A stretch of DNA of 64,000 bases, from assembly GCA_001695595.3 (NCBI GenBank), contig MBPM02000005.1:1-64000 (forward strand), in the 5' to 3' direction. This DNA is from Plasmopara viticola. Its lineage: Eukaryota > Oomycota > Peronosporomycetes > Peronosporales > Peronosporaceae. Below, piece by piece: positions 23,574 to 34,121 of this stretch (positions are counted from its first letter, which is position 1; every line of letters begins with the position of its first letter). The position numbers and the translations under genes are program-made. Below the pieces are notes generated by a model, which did not search any database, had not been told where the DNA came from, and was given only the letters and a program-made list of their open reading frames with translations.

Positions 23574-25488
23574 TTAGCCAGCCCCTCGACTTCGTGACAA
23601 ACAATCACGCAAATCGAAAAGCGTGATAGACCAAGAGGGTCCTGCAACACCTTTTTTGCTGCGGAACGTTCGGCACCAGCTGCAGGACGTCTTGCACCGG
23701 CTTACTGAGTAGTCATAATTAATAAACGATTTACTTGTTTCAAGCATACCACATGATCTAACCATGTACGATAGTAACAGTAACGCGAAGTAGCTTGCCA
23801 ATTGTGCAATTCATTACTTAAAATACCATATAATAATAAGATCACCACCGACACGTGGTTTTTCCCTTTGTTTGGCTTAAAGTAGTCTTTGAAGAACTTC
23901 GGTTTCTCGATCCACAACAATGGAAGCATGTGCAAATAGCCTTCCGGGTGTCTATGTTCATCGAGCGTCACACCTTCCGCGCCGCTTCTATCCAACCACA
24001 CGTGTTTCAGTGAGATCGACCCAGCAAACGAACACTTATATCACTCACCGTCCACGATAATGTGATTGGAGTCGCTAAGGCAAACATCCAGAGATGTTCG
24101 TATAGCCAAGAAATAGCAATATCATCTTTTCTTCCAGTGTGAATCCTTCTGACAAGAAGTCATCGAAGCTATATACTTTCGACACCCATCCTCGTGCAGT
24201 CGCCTTTGTTCTAGCCAACTGAGCGTGATGATACAAACAGCGCCTAAAAGGACGTAGAATTGACCTGCTTGGAAAACGAAGTGCCTTACCATCCAGCTCG
24301 CCAACTGTTGTGAGCACATTGGATCGCGGCGCATTTGTAGCGTAGATTGTACTTGTGCTTGTCCTCCAATATGCTGGTACGAATCCACCTCCAAGTACAT
24401 TCCATTGCTCTTGGGTCAAGCTGTCCATGAGCAGCTGTGCGTCTAGATCGTTGGATTATAAATATTTGATGTGAACAGATCGTACTTGTCGACAAGGAAC
24501 GCAATGTCGAGATCATCGAAGGCGCTTGCGACCGGCCTGAACAACAGCAATCCGTTATTTACAACGTCAATATTCTCGATTTGCACAAAAATACCTTTAA
24601 AGCGATCGTGTTCTCGTCGGAAAAGATGAGATGCAATCGCAACAGGACTCGGTAGACCAACATTCATCACCATGCAAAGAAGCATCGAGTCGCCGTTCTT
24701 ATTTTTCCCACAATCGCATTTGAAGTCCTTCACCAATTGCTGCTTCAGCTTTTGAGTTCTCGAATCCGTGGTACTGGGAACGTTCAAGAACGTGCGTTAG
24801 AACAACGTGGCAGCAATTGCTGCGTATAGAGAGGAAGTGTGGTCTTTGGCCGAAACCACCACCAGCACGTGGATTTCCCCTTCGATTCGCTCAAATCTCT
24901 CTCCAAAGTTTGTCGGGTTTTTGATCCACAACGAACGGATCCTTGTGCGTAATGAATCCGTCGTATGACGAATAGTAGTCCGGGTAATAGCCAAAGGCTT
25001 TGCGACCTTATCCTTTGCTGTAACCATAGTAGTCATTGCCGTTGCCGTAGTTGTCATTGTCGTGGCCGTAGTGGTCGTTGCCGTGGCCGTAGAAGTCGTT
25101 GCCGTGGCCGTGGTACTCATGGCTGTAGTCGTCGCAGTCCTTGCCAAATTTGCTGTAGCCGCTGTGTTCCTTGTGCACGAAGCTCTTGTGGCTGTGGTCG
25201 TCGTTCTTGCAGGCGTTACCTGGCTCTTGTGATCATAGTCGTCTTTGCCGTTGCTGTAGTCTGTTGACTCGGTAGCCTGGGGTGTATCGTCTTCCAGGCA
25301 CCAAGGATAGTGCAATGCCCATGTCGTGGTGTCTTTTGCGGTGGTCACAATCGCGCTTAAGCGGGTGGTGAATGTAGTCCCCGTAGGAGCCAAGGAGCAA
25401 TTCTCGCTGGAGCACCTCGGGCATCAATCGATTGCAGGATGGAGGCACTGACGTATAGGCTTAGCACTGCAAGCATATTAAACTGCAT
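23574..25488 (-). pseudogene. Effector pseudogene copy 4 (B type, with second CRN linker)
   Basis: Starts at 25488. A 198-codon frame (24797-25393) joins the Tyr/Asp-rich part, a Thr-rich repeat frame, and LWIKNPTNFGERFERIEG plus HVLVVV. It stops at a TAA where copies 2, 3 and 8 have Lys or Glu codons. The next frame (24443-24787, 114 codons) holds FKCDCGKNKNGD and a continuous HNH_2-like domain: IASHLFRREHDR with His about residue 54, NNGLLLFRP about 77-85, AFDDLDIAFLVD about 89-100. The C-terminal block is 24075-24428 (GGGFVPAYW; TVGELDGKALRFP). The second linker (23702-24001) has LWIEKPKFFKDYFKPNKG and HVSVVI. This is the best view of the nuclease part. Stops and shifts between blocks make it non-functional as read. 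Confidence 0.78.
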
Positions 25489-26061
25489 CTTCGCCGCGCA
25501 GTTGCTTGACTTGCATGGATGTATTTGCTAGTTGTCGATTGCTGAGAAGAAGGCGAAATGAAAAGTGAGAGAGCGAGAAATGATCAAATGCTGGTTATTG
25601 ATGTGGTCGCAGACGCTTTTATCATTAGTCTCTTTCAGTTTTGAAGAAAGCTTTGTATACAAAGTGGCACGGCAAAATTTTTTGCTAAAGAATAAGTTTT
25701 CCGAGGTGTCAAGAATGGGGACAGCCAGCTGATCATCTGTTTTACTTTTCTATGCAATCATAATTAAGGTACCCTTGTCAATCGGCTTTTAGAAATATGT
25801 CATTTTCTTGAAAATTCTTTTGCGTTGGCACTTCGGTCGATCGTCATATACAAAGCTCTCTAAAGATATTGAAAGAGTCTCGAGAGTTATTACGCTTGCC
25901 GTACAGTTCGCAAGAATTTGCAAGAGACTTTTCTTGCCGTGGCACATCAAATAGGAAGCGCTCTTAAGATATTGCGCTCTCTCGCTTTTCATTTCGCCTT
26001 CTTCTCAGCAATCGACAACTAGCAAATACATCCATGCAAGTCAAGCAACTGCGCGGCCAAG
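25489..26061. promoter_or_regulatory. Head-to-head spacer, copies 4/5
   Basis: A 573 bp spacer, the reverse complement of 7948-8521. Mirrored TCATTT blocks at 25989-25994 and (complement) 25556-25561. GCAAGAG/CTCTTGC motifs cluster at about 25800-25940. It gives the least disturbed view of the bidirectional region. Promoter role inferred. Confidence 0.45.
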
Positions 26062-27580
26062 ATACAGTTTAATATGCTTGCAGTGCTAAGCCGATATGTC
26101 AGTGCCTCCATCCTGCAATCGATCGATGCCCGAAATGCTCCAGCGGAAATCGCTCCTTGGCTCCTACGGGGACTACATTCACCACCCGCTTAAGCGCGAT
26201 TGTGACTACCGCAAAAGACACCACGACATGGGCATTGATTGCACTATAGTCGGCGCCTGGAAGACGATAAATCCCAAGCCACCGAGTCAATAGATTACAG
26301 AAACGGCAAAGACACTATGATTACAAGGACTACGGCCACGTTGCTTACGCCTGCAAGGACGACGACCCCAACCACAAGAGCTTCGTGCACAAGGAACACA
26401 GCGGCTACAGCAAATACGCAAGGACTGCGACGACTACAGCCATGAGTACGACGGCCACGGCAACGACTTCTACGGCCGCGGCAACGACTACTACGGCCAC
26501 GGCAATGACAACTACGGCAACGGCAACGACTAATATGGTTACGGCAAAGGATACGGTGGCAAAGCCTTTGGCTATTACCCGGACTACTATCCGTCATACG
26601 ACGGATTCATTACGCACAAGGATCCGTTCGTTGTGGATCAAGAACTATACGAACTTTAGAGAGAGATTTGAGCGAATCGAAGGGGAAATCCACGTGCTGG
26701 TGGTGATATCGGCCAAAGACCACACTTCCTCTCTATACGCAGCAATTGCTGCCACGTTGTTTAAACGCACGTTCTTAAACGTTCCCATTACACGGATTCG
26801 AGAACTCAAAAGCTGAAGTAGCAATTGGTGAAGGACTTCAAATGTGATTGTGGGAAAATTAGAACGGCGACTCGATGCTTCTTTGCATGGTGATGAATGT
26901 TGGTCTACCGATTCCTGTTGCGATTGCATCTCATCTTTCTCGACGAGAACACGATCGCCTCAAAGATAATTTGTGCAAATCGAGAATATTGACGTTGTGA
27001 ATAACGGATTGCTGTTGTTCAGGCCGATAGCAAGCGCCTTCGATGATCTCGACATTGCGTTCCTTGTCGACAAGTACGATCTGTTCACATTAAATATTTA
27101 TAATCCAACGATCTAGACGCACAGCTGCTCATGAACAGCTTGACCCTAGAGCAATGAGATGTACTTGGAGGTGGATTCGTACCAGCATATTGGAGGGTAA
27201 GCACAAGTGCAATCTACGCTTCAAATGCGCCGCGATTCAATGTGCTCACAACAGTCGGCGAGCTGGATGGTAAGGCACTTCGTTCCAAGCAGGTCAATTC
27301 TACGTTCTTTTAGGCGCTGTTTATACTTTCAAGCTCAGTTTGTCAGAACCAAGGCGATTACCCAAGGATGGGTGTCGAAAGATTTTAAGGTCAATGACTT
27401 CTCGTCAAAAGGTTTTACACTGAAGAAAGGATGAAATTGCTATTTCTTTGCAATATGAACATTTCCAAAAGTCCGCCATAGCGACTTTAATCACATTATC
27501 GTCGACGGTGATATAAGTGTTCGTTTGCTGGGTCGATCTCATTGGAACACGTGTGGTTGAATAGAAGCCTGTGACGCTCG
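26062..27580 (+). pseudogene. Effector pseudogene copy 5 (A type, start codon lost)
   Basis: The conserved start ATGCAG reads ATACAG at 26062. The next in-frame ATG is at 26074, inside the hydrophobic segment. The Cys/His-rich frame is 26096-26293. The following frame is broken by a one-base loss at about 26312 (gacactatg), leaving a 143-codon Thr-rich and CRN-linker frame (26385-26816; NFRERFERIEG, HVLVVIS). The HNH_2-like block follows (26881-27116), with one base lost at about 26969 splitting it. C-terminal block 27207-27434. Confidence 0.72.
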
Positions 27581-27697
27581 TTCGTTCTAATCACCTGTAT
27601 GATCTGATATCGTGTTAGCGAAGAAGAGCTTCGCGCTAATAACAGAACCTCGACAAGCAGCTAACAGGTTTCAGCTGAAGAGAAGAAAAAAAAGTAG

Positions 27698-27982
27698 CTA
27701 ATTCTTATGCCGTGACTTATCTTTGAAAGATGGATATTTATTCTTGACAGATACATATTTAAACCTCCAACTGAAGTATTGCTCATCGTTTTCAACAATC
27801 CACTTAACGAACTTGTTCTTATGTTTGCCCCGACGCACGATATAGCTATCGTCTCCAGCTTGAAACTTGCTGGCTAAAAAGCGTCTTATATTCGAGTCTT
27901 CCGATTGTTCGTTGTATAACCATCGACAGTATGAGGCATTTTGCTCATAGACTTCAAATTCAGACATTTCAAACTCAGACAT
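27698..27982 (-). CDS. MSEFE 94-residue protein, U3 copy
   Basis: Clean ATG-to-stop frame with translation identical to the U2 copy at 17958-18242. See there and 54031. It is the reverse-complement counterpart of the broken U0 copy at 6028, so the U0 lesion arose after the two arms separated. Confidence 0.5.
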   Translation of the reverse strand: MSEFEMSEFEVYEQNASYCRWLYNEQSEDSNIRRFLASKFQAGDDSYIVRRGKHKNKFVKWIVENDEQYFSWRFKYVSVKNKYPSFKDKSRHKN

Positions 27983-30740
27983 TTTTTGTAGTGTATGTGG
28001 TATATGGGGTTTGCTCGTATATTGTATAGAAGATAATTCAGGATCACTAATTAATTAACTCACGACTGATTCATATTTTGTAATTCTGTTACGAAAAGCT
28101 ACTGTAGTTACTTCATCGCGTAGTGGTAGCTATTTGTTGACATTTATGTTACATCCAGACAAAAATAGACCAACCACCTGACTAAACAAATGTTGTGTTG
28201 GTTTTCTGCGTCCGTAATTATGTTGATGATTTAAATTGTTATAGTTTTGTGCTTCAGTGTTTTCTGCCCATTGACACCATAGGATGGGGCTTGTCAAAAT
28301 TGGATTTTTATTTTTTTCTGTTTCTAATAGTGTAGGGATGGGGGTCAAGGAGTGTGTAAAAAGAGAAAAATAAGTTATAGTGCAAATGTTGCTTTATCAT
28401 CATATACTTTCATCGTTCATTGGACTCGTCTCCAGAAGACGTTCAACTTCAGCTCACGGTCTCAAATGCAAAAGACTGCTTCCAACACGGTAAACTTAAT
28501 TGAGGACGACGCCACAACCGCTTCTATTGTAGGCTACACAGCTGTTGAATCCAAATATGGCCTTAACAGCAACAAATTCAACATTAAAATGGTGTTTTGT
28601 AATTTGATCATACAGCATACGGCTAGACGACTTCACTCGGCTTCATGGTCTCGGTTGACCGTACCATACAGTCATCTATGGCCATGCTGTTTACAGTCGC
28701 TAATTTGAATGAATACTTTACGTCACAGTAATTTTGACAACAATTGAGAATTAGACTTTATCTGCTGCTATGCAGTTCCTTCTCAACGCGAACAGACACG
28801 AAATTTGTTTTACTGCAAACCTTAAAATCTTCGACCAACTTCCATTATCGAATTGCTCAAGTTTAGATCGGCATTAGCAGCTTTTATTGTGTCAAAACTA
28901 CAGTCGGCGAGTCAGCGTCTAATATATGCTGCTTGCGTATTTCGCACGGACATATCAAATAGTTTAATAGTACTCACTTTAGAGGCTATTTGCTTTAGGA
29001 TACTTAGGATCGGTACTAGTCATGGGATTATGACTTTGAGTGGTTTTGGAAAAACCTTGAATCGTCATTAGTCATGTCGAAGCTCAAAGTCCCGCCGGTG
29101 CGCATGGCGACACCCGGAATCCGGCTACACTGTGGCCCTACGGGGCTCAATGAGGCTATTTTGTCATTAAACTTTCTACGATCAAACAATGAAACCGCAA
29201 CGACATCTGACAAGCCACTTCTGACAACAGGAGGTGCCGAACAAGGAGATCAAGTTGTGGTTCGTGAGTGAGATGGAGGATATCGCAGCCAAGGGCGGCT
29301 CAGCGCTTGAGTTCATTTCCAGCCTCTCGGGGCACGATCGTAGTCTTGATTGTGTGCTGTTCTCACATGGAAGAAACATTTTTTCGACTGTAACAAAAAA
29401 TCCATTGAAGATGTTTTGGAAAATAGCTCGCCCTTTACTATAGTTAGCCCTCCTTGCTATGTTCAATGCAATATAATAAAGCGATTTTTTGTTATGTTTA
29501 CCATGGTGTCATGGTCAACTTTCCATTAAAGTTGAAATGGTGCGCTGATTCTTGACACCCAAAATTCGTCCATATCATCATTATGCATTCTCTTGCCAAC
29601 ACTAGTAGCCATCGCTTACGACCACTGTATTCAGCACTCGAAGGCATCGATATTTGAGTTCAAAGAGCCGATGCGATACCAATAGACAATCGCTGATGAT
29701 ACTGGTAGTCTATTGGCAAAAAGGAAAACTGGGTTAAAAGCGTTTGATCGATTGGATACTTAGCGTCATTTGATACACTCAATTTGATGCGCGGTCAAAA
29801 TTATTGTGATCTAACCGTATCGAGAGTATGGGAAGGCCAAACTTATATGACCAGGTCGGTAGCCCGATCCATTCCACCTACTAGCAACACACGATCGTAC
29901 GAAGCACAATGTAATCGGCTTGATGGGTTCATATTAATTGCGCAACCATGGCTTTCGTATTAATTGGAGTTTGATCTACTTGCGTAGTAGGTCAGCCGCG
30001 TTCTGTTTACGATTTTTATATCCGTCAACAATCACTAAAGTCAGCAAGGTGTAAATGTCCAAACAGGCACAATAGTTATCAGACAAAGCATATAAGTATT
30101 TTGTGCTACACTTGATCCGGTATAGCGACCCACTTCTATAAAAGCTTAAGGATGGGTGTTGATTTTAGAAAACATTGTAAGGAGAGTAGAAAATATAGGC
30201 TCAAGCATTAAAGTTATATAAATTACACGATTGGCCAATGTTCTTGTGGTACACAAATGTTTTGTTCCACACAGACACCGTAAGCTACATGTCGACCCAG
30301 AGTTGAGCCTGGGCGGAAAACATGACCGCGCTCTACCTGCTATCGGAAGTAGTCAAGTCCCAATATAATAAGGGTGCTTATAGCGACACAGTAGCTAGCA
30401 AGTCGGTTGCGAACACCGCGCGAAAATAGACTTTGTCTCTGCGCACACCACCTATCCTACGACCTGTCAGTCGGATCAACCAACGGACCAAGCTTTAAAA
30501 ATAGACAACGAGAACATAAAAGAAAACTCCATCAACCTCCTTCCACGAAGCTAAGACCATATTCCGTGTCGGGGTTCAATGTGAGATTAAAGCCTCGAAA
30601 GTTTTACGAGAGCCGCTAAATTACACTGTTGTGAGCCTCAATACTAGGATTGTACCAATCGCGTCACACAAATGGAGAGATGCAGAACAAGTTGAAAGAT
30701 GGTCTGGACAAAGCATCAAAGAAGGTTTGTTGACGATGCC
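27983..30740. repeat. U3 interior, left part
   Basis: No intact gene. Closest to U0 in reverse orientation, sharing changes not in U1, U2 and U4 (for example the block at 29074-29271 with TTGGAEQGDQVVVRE instead of a shorter frame). A protein-like frame at 30631-30822 (NTRIVPIASHKWRDAEQ; WSGQSIKEGLL) is truncated by the insertion. Confidence 0.6.
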
Positions 30741-31204
30741 GCTAATTGAAGCAGGACCCACGGTTCGGCAGAGTCCTGGAAAACTCTGCCAACGTAATCA
30801 CGAGGAAAGATTCCATAACTAGAGAGCTCATTTACCCTCTTCTGTCTCCATTGATAATAAAAGGACTGTGGATCGTGGTGCAAGCCTCATTCATCTCCTG
30901 AAAAATGGAAGTAAAATCGAGGATACGTCATAAAACATTGCTCCACTGACGCTCAAGATGGCCTTGATTACGCGAAAAGTATCGCGCGTGAAGTTGAATA
31001 CCGTAGTAGACTTGTAAAAGACTGATAAAAAAGTACTTCGACATGGCCAGACGTCAGGCCATAACGCGTAATTGCCATGAAGAGCTCGAGGCACTGTTAA
31101 ATACAAGTTGGTTGGTGAAGATTTTGCGTCCATAAATTTGAAGATTTATTGACAGGACCCGTTCTCTTGATAAGAACAAAGCTCATTGCAAAAACGCGAC
31201 AGCT

Positions 31205-31522
31205 GTGAAGGCTTTGTTACAACAAAAGGAAATTGAGACCGCGGCAAGCCACTTTTACATGCATCCTAACTTTCAATTCGATGTGATCTATATATCATGC
31301 GTTTTACGCCCTTGGAGCTATATAGGCATTAGTAGGATGGTCGAAGATTGTGGTCGTGTCGACAACCAAGTCAGAAAATTTGACCGGGTCCAAATATTTG
31401 ATAATGGCAAGCCAATTATTGGACTGGGACATAGGGAGAATGGAAAATTGTGCGACTATAGATACATACCAGCATTTACTTTTTTAAGGACCGGAAGCTG
31501 TCTTTTTCTGGCTCCGATTTGA
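31205..31522 (+). CDS. Unrecognised 105-residue open frame next to the MULE (U3 copy)
   Basis: Same translation as 2519-2836: LLQQKEIETAASHFYMHP, a central CVLRPWSYIGISRMVED, KFDRVQIFDNGKPIIGLG, and a hydrophobic end. The apparent start is GTG and the frame is open about 20 codons further upstream. Nearby frames at 30840-31140 (for example LLKNGSKIEDTS) look like broken pieces of the same or a neighbouring gene. Family not recognised. Confidence 0.35.
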   Translation: MKALLQQKEIETAASHFYMHPNFQFDVIYISCVLRPWSYIGISRMVEDCGRVDNQVRKFDRVQIFDNGKPIIGLGHRENGKLCDYRYIPAFTFLRTGSCLFLAPI

Positions 31523-31676
31523 TAATGTCTTGACCAGAAAATGTCTCGAGTTCACTGTCTTTATCACATTAACAAGACTTGCACAAGGTGTGTTACAAGC
31601 TTTTTTTTGTGGTTTTTACTGCTTATAAGCTGATAAAAAAACAATGCTCAATATATGTCATACGTACTTTATATAC

Positions 31677-33628
31677 CTCACCCTTTCTTTAAATCGTTGA
31701 TCAATTAGTCAGACTTAGCCTTTCTGTAGTGCGCCACGCGACCTTGATTTGCGCAAGTTCTAGAGTTTTGCCCTACTTGATTGCAATTGCGACATCTTCG
31801 TCGCGGTGGAGCATTTATCGCATTCTCCACGTACTCAAAGTGCGATGGGTTACGCCTGGTAGAACCGGATGGTCCAGTATAGCAGGTTGAACGAGATGCC
31901 AATGTAGATCGAAGTCGTCAACCGCAAGTGGCTCTGTGCGACCAAGCAGAACGTGGCGGCAAGGGTGTCCCATTGTCGAAGTAAGCAACTTAGCACAAAC
32001 GGCACGGTCATTACCGCGATTGCCATCGATATATCGCTGGGTGAACTCTCGATGCGTCCGACGGAGGGCTTCCTCGGAAGTTTTTCCCATTACTTGGGAA
32101 AATAGCGGACCAAACTGCATATCTGCGACAGCCCTCTGCTTGGCATGCTTTTGAATGATTTCAGCAAGCTGATTGTCGCAGGCTAGCTTTACTGCAACGT
32201 CAACGGTTAATAAAATTCCCGTTGAGCTGGTAATCCATCGTTTGAGAGCCGCGTGGGCACTCTCTACGCGGCTGGTAGTTACATGTCCGGAATGGGGTTT
32301 GTTATGTAAGAAAGCCGACACAAATCGGACCTTCCAGACGAGCCAGATTTCCTCGACGTAACGCATGACTTGATGATAATTTGAGAATTCCTGCTGCATC
32401 GCTGCAAGTTGGTCTTCGTAACCAGCAATGGTTTCTTGACAGACAAGGCGATGCCATTGCCTTAAAAATTCCTCCCATGCCCGTTTGTTCGAAATGCTCG
32501 TTTTTGTCTTGCTAGGATATTCTTATTAATATGTCATCGGCAAAAAAACAAACGGCATTTGGGATAACCCTAAAACAAAGCAAGTTTACTGTCCGTCACA
32601 AAGGTGCCGGTGGCTCTCACGCCGAATTGCTGGAATACATCGGCGATATGGGACAGTGCCCACAAGTAATCACCCGTGTGCTCACTTTTTATAAAGCAAT
32701 ACGAAAACGTAAAGGTATTGTTCGTTACCGTAACGCCGATAATATGAAGCAGGGGGAAGCAATACTTGTTCGTTTTGTAAGTTGCGTCAATGATCCAAAC
32801 ACGGTTGGCACTGTAATGCTGGCATAATTCTTTTGCCGACGTTAAGATAATAAGCAAATGCGTGAGCTTCTGGTCCACATAATGTTGTGTGAAATACAGA
32901 GTCTCGCTTGCGAGGATATCGAGCAAAGCGGTCAGAGGTGTCCGCCCTGCTAACAAACTATTTCGCTCCGCTATGCGAAGATTGTAAAGTCCTGTGCAGT
33001 CGAAATAACGCCATCATTTTGGTGCGGCGAAATGATGATGCGCCCAGGAGTCACCCCGGCGCGTCCCAGAGTCAAAACTGCTGCATTTTGCCCTTCCGTC
33101 AATCGTTGTCCTTGTGGATGCGCTGAAACGTGCACGAATGGTTCATGATTTTGCTCTCCGTTGTCCACTTCCACTTGCCAAAGTCCGCTCTCTAGCCGTA
33201 TGCTTGCGGCAAATAAACATCTAGTTGCCTTGATCGTTCCCACGCGCACTCCTTCTCTTTCCGAATTTTGCTCCTTTCTCGTACGTCGTTCTTTGGAGCA
33301 GTACAGGGTAAGGGCCTTAACGGCGCCATCTCTTTTATTCCCAACCTTTTAGTGTGTAACGCTACAAGAGCATATCCCATTGATAAAGAATGGGTCAAAA
33401 ACAGCATCTTTCGCCTTCTCTAAGGATTGGTAAGAAAGTGCAGGAGGGGGAGCTAGGCTGTTTATTGTGGGTGCTTAGTAGGATATGCGTGCGTAGAAGG
33501 ATGTGGGAGTAGAAAGTGAAAGTAGAAAATGAGTTCAGTAATGAGTTTAGACTAAGTGTCGCGCATTACAAAAATGCTAAATCTGACCAATTGATCAACG
33601 GGTGAGTGAAAATTAAAGAAAGGGTGAG
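31677..33628 (-). mobile_element. MULE DNA transposon, right copy
   Basis: 1.95 kb, with the same approximately 60 bp terminal inverted repeats as 405-2363: CTCACCCTTTCTTTAA at 31677 and GGGTGAG ending at 33628. No target duplication seen. Transposase on the minus strand. Confidence 0.8.
31705..33249 (-). pseudogene. FAR1-type MULE transposase, right copy, frameshifted
   Basis: Three large blocks. Residues 1-92 are at 33249-32971. The catalytic block (32956-32570, 128 codons) has VWIIDATYKTN and TFVTDSKLALF and then stops because of a small deletion not in the left copy. A 194-codon block (32399-31815) has TTSRVESAHAALKRWI and the SWIM-like MGHPCRHVLL. The zinc knuckle CRNCNQVGQNSRTC follows in another frame (31902-31705). 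The left and right copies have different lesions as well as shared ones, so both decayed further after duplication. Confidence 0.85.
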
Positions 33629-33649
33629 AAAAAGTTCAAGTTTTCCTAA

Positions 33650-33676
33650 ATCGCAGATTTTGTTAAAATCTGCGAT
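33650..33676. repeat. 27 bp palindrome, right arm copy
   Basis: ATCGCAGATTTT, GTT, AAAATCTGCGAT: identical arms to 359-384 with a different centre. Confidence 0.75.
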
Positions 33677-34121
33677 ATTAGTTAATTTAATATATGTCGT
33701 TTGCACTTTAAAAGCGAATGTGTGCTTTAGGTCGTAATTAAGTGATAAAAGGCTAGCTCGCTTGAAGTCTATTGCATATGATAAAGTACGAGTAGAGACC
33801 ACTTTTAAAACGAGTTTCACGTTCGCGATACGGAATTTATCGTAGCATCTATTATTTTATCGTAGCATCTAAAATTTTATCGCTGGCAAAGAAATTTATA
33901 GAACAATCTTGAGAAAATTGGCGCTATCTTAAAAAATATAAACTGCTAAGACCTGGGCCTTATGAGCGTATCACTTTAATCCTGTAATCGAACAGGACGT
34001 TTTTCAAAAATTTATCAATATATCATCAATAGAGGCCCCGAATTCTTAATCGTGGTACATGCAACCCGTTGAACAACTTGCAAGCATCGGTTAAGTGTAT
34101 ATAACGCGCTCGCGGAGGGAT

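Larger units (their letters stand above)
16256..25488 (+). repeat. Array unit U2
   Basis: The most complete direct unit: A-type copy 3 (plus), MSEFE frame (minus), interior, and full B-type copy 4 (minus). Confidence 0.88.
23960..34033 (-). repeat. Right arm of ~10 kb inverted repeat
   Basis: Reverse-complement partner of 1-10045. The arms have small differences: a 56 bp tandem duplication is present only in the left arm (5675-5786), the ATG of copy 5 is changed to ATA, and single-base changes are scattered through the MULE. The arms are therefore two diverged genomic copies and not a simple assembly mirror. The intervening 14 kb (10046-23959) is not palindromic. Confidence 0.9.
30741..34121 (+). 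mobile_element. Composite ~3.4 kb insertion in U3 containing a MULE
   Basis: Relative to U1, the sequence gacgatgc|tgttttaagc is split here: unit sequence stops at about 30740 and resumes at about 34122 (tttataagcactcat). The insert has a 0.9 kb segment with a 105-codon frame, the MULE, the 27 bp palindrome, and about 490 bp of flank. No direct repeat flanks the whole insert, so it may be a transposon nested in a larger decayed element. The U0 counterpart is 1-3300. Confidence 0.75.

Noticed and set aside
1..34033. The palindrome as a pure assembly artefact
   Set aside because: The arms differ by private changes (56 bp duplication, ATG to ATA, different MULE lesions), so they are separate copies; mis-joining at junctions is still possible.
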